Shown here: positions 48,677 to 60,263 of the stretch, piece by piece
How positions within the stretch are numbered: the first letter of the stretch is position 1
Layout of the letters: each line of letters starts with the position of its first letter
NCBI GenBank assembly: GCA_014529385.2
Contig: CM043971.1
Coordinates: 61,572,209 to 61,636,208 of the forward strand
From: Adiantum capillus-veneris
Lineage: Eukaryota; Streptophyta; Polypodiopsida; Polypodiales; Pteridaceae
Reading direction: 5' to 3'
Length of the DNA stretch: 64,000 nucleotides
The notes under the pieces: generated by a model
What the model was told of the DNA's origin: nothing
The model's input: only the letters and a program-made list of their open reading frames with translations
The model's database searches: none
Position numbers and translations under genes: made by a program

Positions 48677-49904
48677 TGTAATGGGAATGGCCTATGAACT
48701 TAGAGAATAGAGGAATTAAGACAATTAGAGTGAGCAATTTTGAGAGCATAGAGGGTGAACTTAATTAGTAGTAGCAACTCTATCATAACACTTAATTAAC
48801 TAGGCATGAACAATACTTTTACAAGAGAGAGAGAGAGTGTAGAGAATATGACAATAGTTGAGGACCGGATTTATGTGGATCCGGTCCACCCTCCAAAAGG
48901 CATTTGTATTATAGATTCTCTCATTAAGAGAGACTTGGTACAATACAATCTTTGTGTTCCTTGAGACCTCCTTGGCAATATGAAGATGAAAGGTTCACAC
49001 ACCAAGCTTTTGCATAATTTCAACAATCAATCTTAGCTTGGAAACAATCAAGAATTTGTGAACATCATTAATCTTTGTGTTCCCTAAATCATTTGACTAC
49101 ATGAAGATGTATACTTTTTATGCATCAACTTGTGCTTAAAGCAATAATTAATCTACCTTGCAATACAATTAATCTACTTGCATTAAGTAATTAATCTACT
49201 TGCAATAAACCATTAGCCTTCTTGCAATAAGCATAACATGCACTTGTAGAAAGCATTAACTATCCCAAGACCTCAAACACCTTCGAAGGTGGAGAGAGCT
49301 AGCAGGGAATGAGGGTAGGGAAGAGGAAGAAGAAACATTTCATAGGAGAAAGAAGTAGTTCCTCACTTATCATACTCTTGTTGCTAGCATACATAATAGC
49401 ATAATAATGAAGAAGGAGAAGATGGCAAGCTTAAGCATTGAAGCATAGCTCTTGGTTGGATTTGCATTCCATAGCCAAGAGAATTGGTGTAGGCTCTCAA
49501 CTTCTCAAGGAGCTTGGAGAAGGAGATGGAGCTCTTGCACTTTGCATAGCACACAATGAGAGTGTTTGTGAGTGTGTGTGGGTGAGTATACCCCCTAAGC
49601 ACCCCCCTAGCTTGCTTGGGTCGACCCCCCCTTGTAGCTCATGATGAAAGCTCATTGGACCCCTCCAGGCCTAGCCAATCACAAGCAGGAGCCATTACAA
49701 GCAACAGGGGTAGCCTTGGGACAAGTGTCCCCCTTTCCCCTTTGAGAGAGAGGACTTGATAAATGCAAAATCAATTAATTAAATATCCTAAATTATTATT
49801 GGACCCCTTGGGTGGCCAACCAATAGGCTTCAGGCACACCATGAGGACAACATGAGGAGGAACTTGACAAGTGTCCTTGCTGCCTCTTCAAGCTGGGGTT
49901 TCCC

Positions 49905-49998
<94 letters not shown>
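49905..49998. repeat. (GT)n microsatellite in solo B LTR
   Basis: About 47 GT units at the same LTR position as in the other B copies. Confidence 0.97.
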
Positions 49999-49999
<1 letters not shown>

Positions 50000-50104
50000 C
50001 TCTCTCATCCCCCCCCTTGTAGGCTCGCCCCCCTCCTTGTAGGGATCTTTTTGACTTTGGATGAGCAAGCCCCTTAGTCATCAAGCATGACAAAGCACTT
50101 GAAC

Positions 50105-50290
50105 TAGGGGGTGTTCCCACAAGCATCTCAAGGCACCTCAAGCACTTTAATCATGTAGCAAGTCAAGCACCTCAAGCATGGAGCCAGTCAAGCACCTCAA
50201 GCATCTTAATCAAGCACCTCAAGCATGTCAAGCACCTGAGGCACGACAAGCACCTCAAGCAGGACAAGCACCTCGAGCTTAGGCCGGGTT
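50105..50290. repeat. LTR minisatellite of CAAGCACCTCAAGCA type
   Basis: Around eight imperfect copies of an 18-20 bp phrase close to TCAAGCACCTCAAGCATG. The inverted counterpart occurs at about 55456-55580 in the plus-strand LTR fragment. Confidence 0.88.
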
Positions 50291-50581
50291 CCCACCTCAA
50301 GCTCAGCCCTAGCTTGCCTAAGGTCAAAGGACTTTTACACACATTATTGGAGGTCTTCAATGAAGCTAACCCTAAGGTCTTATGCTCCATTGGTTAGCCT
50401 TGCTCTTTGATAGACCATCTCTCATTTGGGCCCCTTAACCATTGGCCCCGTGTTGAGATAGATCTATAAGCACATGTCTATATCTTAACCCTTGTTCCCG
50501 TGTATTCTCCCACATTAAGTGATCAGTTTAATATGAGAAAATCATTTGGGTTGGATAGATATTAATTTTTATGACACACGA

Positions 50582-51092
50582 AATGCCAAAAGGCATGATT
50601 CCCCATGCGATCGACTTGGCCCACAACTCGCCCCAAAAAAAACTTCGACTAGCCATAACTTGCTATCCAAAGCTCTAATCGGAAATCCAAGAAGACAAGC
50701 ATGCTCCATAATTTGAGCTCTATGCATCTATCTACTGACATCTGCCTGGGCTACCTGTCCCCATTGCCTTATCCTGCAAGAATCTACAATGCATTGAACC
50801 TTCAAATTTCAATATCTTGGGTTTCGTAGCTCAGTTTGATCAACCGTCTGAATTTTCTCCTTCAACACTACATTCTTGGACCAAAGACCGCACCTTGAAT
50901 CTCCTTCACCTGCTTCCTAAATTAGCCCTTCTGGAGCCTTTCTTGGTCTATAAACCGCATCAGTCATACATCTCCGCTGCTATTTGTCAGCCCATGATCT
51001 TTCTAGCTGCTACATCCCTTTGCCATGCTTCTGCTACCCTGCACATATCTGGCCATGCCATCTTCTATGGTCGACACACTTTGATTGTACCA
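50582..51092 (-). repeat. Gypsy D 5' LTR, distal part
   Basis: Aligns with 35810-36108 joined to 43917-44138 without the copia insert. It is the reference for the uninterrupted target of Copia-2. Confidence 0.87.
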
Positions 51093-51589
51093 GCATGTAT
51101 CCCTATCTAGGCAAGCACTTTGCTACGGAAGCTAGTGCCAAATGTTGTGCATACAAGGGATCTACTCATTAGGAGCACAAGATGTGCAGTTTGAGCAATG
51201 GTGCACAAACACAAAACCTTGCTCAAAGCTTTCAACGACCATGTCATGAAATGGCCTTGGGGAGTAAATTCAATATGTACAATGGAAACATCACTTGGGG
51301 GAGTTGTCCTATGTAATGTGCAAGGGAATACTGAGGTCCAAAGACCGTCCGCCACCCTTGCTGTCAACTCATCAACCTCCAGGACATCCTATCATAAACC
51401 AGTCAAGGGTAAGAAAAAAGACAATGGGCAAAAAAAACAACATGCAAATTAGGATAGATTTTACGTTCTGCTCCTTGTCCTCCTCCTCCCTATTGCCCTT
51501 TCCACCCAAGTCGGCCCTTGATTTCATCGCACCTACGAGCTCTGGATCATTAGAGGGAGGGGGGGGGGGGGGGGGGGGGGTGGGTTCTG
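51093..51589 (+). other. Region E sequence right of gypsy D
   Basis: Continues the sequence interrupted at 34745. A plus frame at 51198-51452 ends in a Lys-rich tail (KPVKGKKKDNGQKKQ). Not recognised. A poly-G run lies at 51559-51579. Confidence 0.4.
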
Positions 51590-52320
51590 CAGTGGAGTAG
51601 GCATCCTAGCGGCCACAATCTTGGCTTGCTTGGCTTGCAATTCTTCATCGGCCATGTGCAGCTTCTCTGCTACCAAGACCTCCGCACACACAACTGCAAC
51701 GGTTGCAGTAATAGAGTCCCCAAGTGGCAAGAGCTTGCTTTCATAGCATCTGGTGCAATGTCTAAGGGAAATTAGGTGTTGGTGTATAGCACGCTCAAGC
51801 ATTCATCCATGCATAGACCAAATGCTTTCTCCAAGTCATGCATAAAGACATAATCCTCCCCATCCACTACCAATGAGGAGAAGCAGCTGATTTCTACCTC
51901 TAGGATAGCCTCATCCGTTATGGTGCATCCACTAGAGTGTCACTAGGGCCAACCACAACGATGGATTTCTCAACCACCTCCTCGATCCCCCTGGGGTACT
52001 CGATCCAAAGTGCATGTCCTTTTGCTACAAGGTTCATGGTTACACCCTCCTGCTCCTTGGCATCCTTGATAAAGGACCCAACCTAACGGTGTGGTAGGCG
52101 GAGCTCCTCGAAATCACATTTCTCTCTCACAAAGAAGATGAAAGTTGCCATCCGAAAAAGGTGCTCCACCCCCAACTTGCACTTCTTGAGTGCTGACACC
52201 CCTGGGTCTTGCTCGTCCAAAAAAGGCCTGCATCGGTGGCAATTTCTTGGAACCGTCTCAACCACTTGGAGAATGGACAATCACCTTTTTGGATGTAGTG
52301 CAAGAGATCGCAAGGCACTT
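51590..52320 (-). pseudogene. Unrecognised coding fossil
   Basis: A minus-strand stretch keeps long open segments with only occasional stops: RMATFIFFVREKCDFEELRL, stop, VGSFIKDAKEQEGVTMNLVA, HALWIEYPRGIEEVVEKSIV, then in the next frame ILEVEISCFSSLVVDGEDYV FMHDLEKAFGLC (break mine), then HQHLISLRHCTRCYESKLLP. The continuity over about 240 codons argues for an old gene or transposon ORF. I do not recognise the family. Confidence 0.5.
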
Positions 52321-53713
52321 AGATCCCTACATGTGGGAAGATCAATACAAAATAGTTTATGATGTGCTCCTCCGTGAATGTTGAAATCTTGATAAATGCA
52401 TCCATGTGAAGGAAAATTGTGGCGTCAAGGTCGGGGTGATAAGTAAAGAAGGTGTAGAGGTCCAATCTCCCTTAGTAGTTGGGTGTGCATATGTAGAGGC
52501 TATGGATGCATCCATATCTAGCCTAGGGTGCAGATAGAGAGTGGAGGAGCTCAAGGGTTGCAAAAGTGCAAGGTTTGAATGAGTTATGCAGCCTCCCTTT
52601 TATAATGGTCCCTTTTTTAAAGAAGTCACTTTTTCCAATTTTAAAAAAAGGCACTTTCACCAAAAATACACTTTCATCTCAATGTGAAAAACATATTCAA
52701 AGTCTTAAATTTTCCGAAGCAAATCATATTGATTACATAGGGGATTATTTCCAAAATTGCAAGAGTTACAAAGCTATAAGTGATAGCATAGTTCCATCTA
52801 TGCCCCAATCCTCCTGGACCTTCAATTTTTCTTCCATTCTCTTCCCACTCTGCAGACATTCATTACAATGAGTAGCCAATGATCGTCAGACTATGATGGA
52901 GTAAAAATGTGGTGGAAGGATTCTCACCTTGTGACCTTGTAAATAAAATTGCGCTTGTTGAAGGTCCTCAAAACACATATTATCCAAATGTTCTCGCACA
53001 TTATTGAGAGTCCAATGCTTATTCACTTGACAGCCTCCAAAACATCGTTGGGCATCCTCACTGCAATGTCAAATCTTGGAATAGCACCATCTCACTCTAT
53101 AAGGGAATCCACACTCCAAGATTGCACATCCAATGATCATGATAAAATTTTATGTACAAGGAGGTGTGGGATTTTAAAAAGTGTATCCCAACACCTGAAG
53201 CTCCAACCTTACAACGATACCTATCCCCATTGTGCATTCCCTCCACAAAACCCCAGTCCTCTTCTAAAAGCCTCCCTAAATCCTCATACTGCACATCTTT
53301 ACATACAAGCATTGTGGTAGTCTCCACAAATCCAAACTCTTTAGACATATGCACGAAACAATGAATACGAAAACACGAACTCAAGCCCACATATCTAGAA
53401 CCTTTAGAATATTTTAAGGAGTTTCTGACATCTATTATCATCTTTTACTTGAAAGATGCTACCAACCACAAATCTAGCTATGACCACTCCATACTTAATA
53501 AGGAAGATACTTTGATGGATTCAAGATTTACAACCCCTTGTGTAGAAGTAGGCGCAATATAAAAGTGAGAATAGAAGAAAATCTTTCTTTGAACTAGTTT
53601 GGTTGGGCAAAGATGTACAAAAATTGTTTCTCCAATATCCACATGTATAGTATTGAATGTGCCGGTGAGACTATGTAGTGGCTGTTCCTCCACCAATGTG
53701 GATGGAAATATGA
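52321..53713. other. Unrecognised sequence with decayed open stretches
   Basis: Minus-strand frames at 53097-53441 and 53478-53762 share a normal composition and could be exons or remnants, but show no motif. No repeat family from elsewhere in the window is seen here. Confidence 0.35.
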
Positions 53714-54539
53714 CTATAAATGCATAGAAAATCTTAAGCATAAATCCATAAAAACATTCCATTGTGATTTCACATCTAGCTTTGTATTGTACTTACAATG
53801 TGTTGGAAATCGAGATGATTGTTGCAATTGTAGGCTTGACATTGAGAAAACATGTTGCACAATGGCTACGGTCCCCATGCCTTTGGGATTCTTGAGGCCA
53901 AGGAGCTTTCCTTTCCAATGATGATCCTTCGGTGAACTCTTGTGGCACCCACTCATCATCCATACCTCTTTTGTTGTGGCATGCAAGTGTTGTGACATCA
54001 TCCTTTGGCCGCCTTTGCGGAGTAGAGCTGGCCATGGGTGAATAAAGAAAATTAGGAGGAGGAGGAGGACCTTGCTTGTTGCTACAATGTAAGATGGGAC
54101 AAAGTGAATGACTGTTTGGTATGCCAATGGGAGGTGGTAGTGACAGAGGGAGGGAGGAGTATTGTGGCAATCGAGATAGGAGAAGGTGGATAACCCTTGC
54201 TTGGTGTGGCAATGGGTGGTGGGAGGGAAGGAGAGAGGAGCTTCCTTGCTGCAACAATCGAGATGGTGTAGAGAGAGTGTGTTGGAGTAGAGGGTCAGTG
54301 TGATGGTTGCAACCAACGCAGGATTGGAAAAGTGCATCTAGTAAGAGAAAATCACTTTTTGACTGAGGAATAGTTTTTGGGGGGCTTTGGATAGTAAAAA
54401 ATGATGTTTCAAAAGTTTTTGAAGAAATTTGAATTTTAGGTTTTTGGGTGAACGTTTTGACTTTTGGAGACCATAAAATAAGTGAAGAGGGGTTTTTAGA
54501 AGATAAAATTTGACTTTTGAAAATTTTAAAAAATTTCAA
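53714..54539 (-). other. Open frames of unknown nature
   Basis: A 248-codon frame (54539-53793) is rich in Ser, Pro, Thr and His. It contains a second possible start, MASSTPQRRPKDDVTTLACH, at about 54032, after which the composition looks more protein-like. An overlapping 207-codon frame competes. No homology is apparent. Confidence 0.35.
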
Positions 54540-54702
54540 AATTTTGGGATTTTTTCAAAACCCAATCAAAAAGGAGGGAAGTTGGAGGTTCCAAGTGGCC
54601 CACCACGCCTCTCGCCCCCCACCTTCTCACTAGGTAAGAGGCCATTAAGAAGTGTAAGACTACTTTGTTCCCCTACTTTTTTGAGGACATAGAGTGTGTT
54701 CA

Positions 54703-54874
54703 CCTTCCTCTTCTCATTGGCTGACCTCCAATTAACCTTAATCCCAAAGGGCCCCTAGAGGGTTAACATTTTTCGTAATGTGTCATGCCCTTCCTCTTCT
54801 CATTGGCTGACCTCCAATTAACCTTAATCCCAAAGGGCCCCTAGAGGGTTAACATTTTTCGTAATGTGTCATGT
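54703..54874. repeat. 86-bp perfect tandem duplication
   Basis: CCTTCCTCTTCTCATTGGCT starts at 54703 and 54789. The two units look identical, so the event is recent. Each ends TAATGTGTCATG. Confidence 0.96.
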
Positions 54875-54990
54875 CGACAAATGGGTAGAGGCTAAGACAC
54901 TCCTAGACAACACTTCCAGATCTACTGCTTTGTTCATTTATGAAAATATCATATGCAGATATGGTTTTCCTATCAAAAGAGAGTCGGACC

Positions 54991-55590
54991 TGTCATAAAA
55001 TCTAATATCTAGCTAGCCCAAATGATTTTCTCGTATTAAACTAATCATTTAATGTGGGAGAATAAACGAGAACAAGATTTATAATAAAGGCATGTGCTTC
55101 TAGACATATCTCAACAGGGGACCAAAAGGAGGTTGTCTACCAAAGAGCAATGTGTAACAAGTGCTTCTAGACTTATCTCAACAAGGGACCAATAAGAGAG
55201 ATGGTTACATCTCAATAGGGGTCCAAAAGGAGATTGTCCACCAAAGAGCAATGTGTAATAAATGCTTCTACACTTATCTCAGCAAGGGACCAAGAGGAGA
55301 GATGGTTACATCACAATAGGGGTTCAAAAGGAGATCGTCTATCAAAGACAAACATGTATCTAATGTAGCTTAAAAGACCTTAGGGTTAGCTTCATTAAAG
55401 ACCTTCGAAGGTTAGTGTTGAAAAGTCCTTAGACCTTAGGCAAGCTAGGGCTGTGCTTGAGGTGGGAACCGGCCCAAGCTTGAGGTGCTTGTCATGCTTG
55501 GTGACTAAGGTGCTTGAGGTGCTTCTCATGCTTGATGAGTAAGGTGCTTGAGGGGCTTGTCGTGCTTGCTGACTAAGGTGCTTGTCATTT
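54991..55590 (+). repeat. Gypsy B subfamily LTR fragment
   Basis: Starts TGTCATAAAATCTAATATC and resembles the solo LTR (reverse complement of 50576 downwards). Near 55090-55350 a unit of about 70-105 bp (CTTCTAGACTTATCTCAACA, AAGAGCAATGTGTAA) is repeated about three times. The fragment ends near 55590 after the CTTGAGGTGCTTG minisatellite. Confidence 0.82.
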
Positions 55591-55804
55591 TTTTATAAGG
55601 TATCCTCTCAAATTTGTTTTCCAAGTGTGAAACCCTTCCCCGTTGAATTTTTCCATTCCCTTTTGCCCCATTGTGCTAATACAGGGGTCTTAGCTTAGGA
55701 GACTCTCCAAACTGGTGTCTACCTCTTTAGACGAGCACAATTGATGATAGAAAATTTATTTGCAAATTTTTGTGCTTGGCTGCAAATTTTTAAGGTGCAT
55801 TGCA

Positions 55805-55888
<84 letters not shown>

Positions 55889-57112
55889 CTTTTGTGAATC
55901 TCCTCTCACTAGAGTGAAGCCCCTCTTCACAATAGGTAGTGCTCTTCGAGGTTTCTAAAATTTGTGCTTTGGAGAAGTCTTTTTGAAGCTCAATGAGATC
56001 GTCCACCTTTGAATGCCTTTTGAAAGGCTTCCTTTTGAGGGCTCAATGATTCGCTTGGAAAGATTTTTTGAATGCTTGTCCTTCTCTTTAATGCTTTTGC
56101 ATGGTGTGTTCTGGTAGCCTCGGGTCGGGTTCTTTGATGCCTTTGATGATGCGGAGTTGGAGCTTGTTGCCTTAGAGGCTTTAGCACCAATGCCCTTTAG
56201 CGGAGTTAGGCCACGGGGTCGTGCTCTTTTGTGGCCTTGGTGCAAATACCGCCTTGGAGTGGATGGTCCTTGCACAATGGATGGCCCTTGGTAGGGTTTG
56301 AGGCAAGGTCAAAGGGGCTCAGGCAACGTGGGCAGCACGGGCAAGGCGCGTAGGCGGTCGGGCAGGTGGGGGCCGGGCAAAGTAGGTAGGCGGTCGGGTA
56401 GGTGAGGGCAAGGCGCCGGTCGATCAGAGGCTTTACTTGCTGTGCAGCCAGTCGTGATCCGTTTGGACCCAAAATTCACTTTGATGTCGTTTACTGCAAT
56501 GCTAAGGTCCACCAGTGGGCGAGCAGGTAGTGGAGAAGGGTTAGGATGGGCCCTCCAAAGGTCAACACCCTATAATAGGGTTCCTTCCTGTGGTGGGTCC
56601 AACAAAAAGTGTTTGAGAATTTAATTCATCAACTTTACACACACACACCTAAACACCTTTCCCTATCGCAGAACACAGAGAAATAGTAGCATAAACTCTC
56701 AAAAAAATTCAAAATTAATTAAGCAATTATTCTCACATGAGATGTCCAATTGGAGCATGGGAGGATGCCTCGTGAAGCTCATGACACTGGCTATGGATGC
56801 TCATAAGTGACGAAGTAAGGTAGTGTCATACTTGGGAGTAATGGAGCACAAAAAATGGTAAGAAAAATATTGAGAGAAACACACCTAATAATTAAGCCTA
56901 AAACTAATTAACCTCAAAATTAGCCATGAGAGTAGTGGCCCAAGGGAATCAAACCCAAGAAGGTGCTCACACTAACTAATTGATGCTAATTAGTCATAAG
57001 GTATGCAATGGGAAGAGAAGAAGATAAATACCAAGGATCCTGATGATGATTAGAAGATGCCAATCAAACTAACACACAAAAGTACAACAACAATCCTAGC
57101 TAGCACATCGTA
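55591..57112. other. Unrecognised region, then leader of an LTR element
   Basis: (AT)n at 55809-55840 is joined to (GA)n at 55841-55885. A GC-rich patch (56300-56430) repeats GGCGGTCGGGYAGGTG. No coding family is recognised. The part from about 56640 to 57112 lies just inside the primer site at 57113 and is probably the leader of that minus-strand element. Confidence 0.45.
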
Positions 57113-57124
57113 GATCTGATACCA
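57113..57124 (-). promoter_or_regulatory. Primer binding site of LTR element F
   Basis: Minus-strand TGGTATCAGATC, one base from the copia initiator tRNA-Met site, two bases inside an LTR ending CAACA. Confidence 0.8.
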
Positions 57125-57126
57125 CT

Positions 57127-57700
57127 TGTTGAGAATGGGATCATGCTAGCTAGGGTGGATGAAAGAGAAACATAGTGTAAGCGTGTGAGTGTGTGTATAA
57201 GATAGATTATCACTCAAGTGAATTAGGTTCCAAGATAGAATTAGCTCAGACTCATAAACACAATCTTGAGTATTGACTTAGCTTAGCATAGGCTCACCAT
57301 AGACAAGCATATAGTGCAAAATAGAGTTGTATTTATTCGTTCATGAAATGAGCTTTAAGTAGCTCTACATCTTTCCTCCACAGCATGTGGGATAATTCCA
57401 CTCTTCTCTCCTTGACTGACGCTTTAGGACAAAGCTCACACTTTACACCCAGCTAGAGCTTAGATGGAAACTTAGATAGCTAGAGCTACGAGGCAAGAAT
57501 ACAAAATAATGGTCATCCTTCAATATAAATGCCATGGTGCATGGAGATGGACTCTTTATATAGTGTTATGGTGGGTGATAAATGAGTGTTTGTGTGTGTG
57601 TGTGTGGCATGTGCAGTATAAACTATGCCGACCCACCGTCTACAACCATCGGCCACTGACCGCCATCCACCATTCACCATCCACTGGCCACCAACGATAA
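57127..57700 (-). repeat. LTR of element F (minus, copia-like)
   Basis: The plus-strand edge TGTTGAGAATGGG corresponds to an LTR end ...CCCATTCTCAACA on the minus strand. A minus-strand TATA box (ACTATATAAAGAGTCC) is at about 57552-57567. The far edge is uncertain, around 57700. A short (GT)n is inside. No second LTR is found in the window. Confidence 0.65.
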
Positions 57701-57739
57701 TAATAATTGCATGTACATATGGCCTAGTATCATAAGGAA

Positions 57740-57990
57740 TATTCCTTTAAAATTTTCCTCGGGGCATTGCTTGCTTCTTGGTATCCACCTTGTCAGAAAT
57801 CATAGCTTCCCTTACCTCCTCTAATCATGTCCCTTTTTAGTCTTCATCTGATTACATTCCCTTCCATCAGGGCTTCCTCATCATGGAAATGGTTGTCCTT
57901 TCCTTCACCAAAGACTTGTGGTTCATTTTAGCCTTCATGGGGCAATCCTTGGCAAAATGTCTCAATTTGTTACACTCAAAACAAGCCCCA
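57740..57990 (-). pseudogene. Gag zinc-knuckle remnant
   Basis: The minus strand reads ACFECNKLRHFAKDCPMKAK. All four CCHC ligands are intact. A charged tail with several stops follows, so only the end of a retrotransposon gag survives. It lies upstream of the F LTR and may belong to another element. Confidence 0.7.
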
Positions 57991-58060
57991 AATTAAGTCC
58001 CAAAATTGAGCGGGATAGTAATCAATCCAATTACGACATTAATCAGCATGCTCTTGGGTG

Positions 58061-58110
58061 GAGGAACCCCAATCCTCGAGCGAGTATTTCCGAGCGGACA
58101 AGAAACCGAA
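58061..58110. repeat. Second copy of the 12-kb insert's terminal sequence
   Basis: GAGGAACCCC, CTCGAGCGAGTATTTCCGAG, ACAAGAAACCGAACGAGCAT: the same blocks in the same order and orientation as 14261-14312. The first six bases, GAGGAA, equal the right end of that insert. It may mark the left end of a related element running rightwards. The matching right end is not found. Confidence 0.55.
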
Positions 58111-58205
58111 CGAGCATAAGCAATGAAAAATATTAGATCAAGATCTCAATAGTTACTCTATTGAGTATAGTGTAGCAAAGTAGCCATGTTGCATCTCAAA
58201 TAGTG

Positions 58206-58314
58206 TCAAACAAAAGAGCCATACTCTTCCTTTAATGTGTTCACACACATTAAAATAGTCTCAAACAAAAGAGCCATACTCTTCCTTTAATGTGTTCACA
58301 CACACATTGATACA
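58206..58314. repeat. 55-bp tandem duplication
   Basis: TCAAACAAAAGAGCCATACT starts at 58206 and 58261, with near-identical continuation. Confidence 0.93.
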
Positions 58315-58561
58315 CAGTCATATCTTGCTTCTGTACAATCTTGTTGAGCACATTCCAAAACTCTATTTGTGCAAACTTATTCTCCATGGTAAATTCACAT
58401 GTTGCAATTGTCATAAGTTCGTGCACAAAAAGATCAAAAGATGGTAACTCAAATGCCACATGTCCATCATAATGTGTAGGTAGCTCTTGAACTTGAATGA
58501 TATCCTTTGCTTTCTTGAGTGCCATGTGTACGTTGTGAAGGCATTGCATGTAGTATACCAA
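58250..58561 (-). pseudogene. Possible gag fragment
   Basis: A frame of about 103 codons ends in FWNVLNKIVQKQDMTVYQCV, which resembles the tryptophan-containing part of retrotransposon gag. The upstream half has no signature. It might be the upstream part of the gag whose knuckle is at 57925-57985, with the sequence at 58061 onwards between them. Confidence 0.35.
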
Positions 58562-58766
58562 CTACTATGGAGGGACCATCGGACTATTACTAATGTGTCC
58601 TTCATTCCAATTCCTTGTGTGCTTTCAATAGCAATGCGAACCTTCTAGAATTAACATTGACCATGATTGAAAAGGAGGATTTGTTCACCACTAGCAAGTT
58701 CAGTAGACTTTATCTTCACTTGCTCTCCCATTAGAGTTAACTAGTATGGTCGGCCGCCTCCGGCGG

Positions 58767-59060
<294 letters not shown>

Positions 59061-59232
59061 TTAATTATCCTGAGCAGGACCAAGTCGCGGAGCCAAAGTT
59101 GGCCGAGCAGGGGCTGCCTACAGAGGTTGCCTAGACGGGGCGGGTCTGCAGAACTGAGAGGGCCGAGCCTCGCATGGAAAGGAGAAAAGGGACGCCTGAA
59201 GGAGGCCGCTAGAGGTGGCAGGGTGCAGAGGA

Positions 59233-59235
<3 letters not shown>

Positions 59236-59313
<78 letters not shown>
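59236..59313. repeat. (GA)n in the SNARE fragment's leader
   Basis: About 39 GA units, 135 bp before the SNARE-like ATG. GA tracts are common in plant 5' leaders. Confidence 0.96.
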
Positions 59314-59318
<5 letters not shown>

Positions 59319-59448
59319 ATTGTTTTTTCTGCTTGACATTGGCGTGATGTGAGGGACTGTGAACGCGTTTTGAAGGTGTCCCCACCCTTCGTTCCTGCAT
59401 GAACTTGGGACTGCTCTTCCTTTGCACGTCATTGTAGGGTCATATATG

Positions 59449-60039
59449 ATGGCACAGAATGATTCATGGATTCAAGAGTTTGAAGATGCAGTCTGGCTTG
59501 CAGAGGATATAGCATCCTGCATTGTAGAGCGCAACTTCGTAGCCCCCGTTGGCAGTGGGTCCTGTGCTGCTAACAATTCCCGCCTCGTTTTTGCCACAAG
59601 CTAGTAATACATTGCTCTCTCTTTGACCTCCTATGCTCACTCAGTCATCTCTTAGTGATATTGCATGTTTGTTCTTTTGAAACTTTGTGTTGTGGTTGTC
59701 TGTGAATCCAAAATTGCCTCACTTACTAATGGATCCCTTAAAGTTGTCCATGTGCTCAATGGCACTCTGATCGTATATGATTGCTTGTTGTGTCTTGACT
59801 GCAGACGGAATGTCACCATGCTTGGTACCCACCTTGATAGCCTTCAGTCCCTCTTGAGCAATCCTTCCCTCACCAAATCTTTGAATGAAAAGGACTTAAG
59901 CAAACAACAAGCATTAGGAAATTTCAGAGGTCATTTGGAGGGCCATATGAAGAGAGAGAAAAATAGAGCGCGTCCAATGAGCACGAAGGCTACGTTACGT
60001 AGGAAAGTACGTGGAAAGACTCAAAAAATAGGAAAATAG
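59449..60039 (+). pseudogene. SYP5-type Qc-SNARE N-terminal fragment
   Basis: Exon 1 (59449-59604) reads MAQNDSWIQEFEDAVWLAED IASCIVERN (break mine), matching the start of plant SYP51/52 syntaxins (xDSWxxEYNEAxKLSEDI...ISERN). A second block from 59805, after an acceptor CTTGACTGCAG, has NVTMLGTHLDSLQSLLSNPS and QQALGNFRGHL, matching the following helix (LDSLQSLL, ...GNLR). SYP5 proteins act in fusion at the trans-Golgi and vacuole. After about 35 residues the similarity ends. The SNARE helix and membrane anchor are absent, and the exon 1 end has no clean in-frame donor. I take it as a truncated copy, perhaps captured. Confidence 0.75.
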
Positions 60040-60263
60040 CATAAAACTTTCACGAATCTAGGATTGTAGCATCGTAATTTCCTTCCTTTTACCGAGCTTT
60101 TAGGTGCTTGCATGTGGTCCCACTTCTGATATTCTTATGGTCATTAACGTACTGGAGGGTGACCATTAAGCCCGCACAAGATATTGGAATTCTAAAACAC
60201 TTTCCCTCCATTAGAATGCTTTCAAAGTGAATCTCCCTCCACTAAATCTTTTCTCTGAGCGCT

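Larger units (their letters stand above)
48677..50576 (-). repeat. Solo LTR of gypsy B subfamily
   Basis: 1900 bp flanked by CACGA (48672-48676 and 50577-50581). The uninterrupted target is seen at 35808. It starts TGTCATAA on the minus strand and ends CCATTACA, and it aligns in pieces with the other B LTRs. A solo LTR with an intact duplication points to recombination between the two LTRs of a former full element. Confidence 0.9.

Noticed and set aside
50105-50290. CRISPR-like array
   Set aside because: The units are short, unevenly spaced and lack unique spacers; it is an LTR minisatellite in a plant genome.
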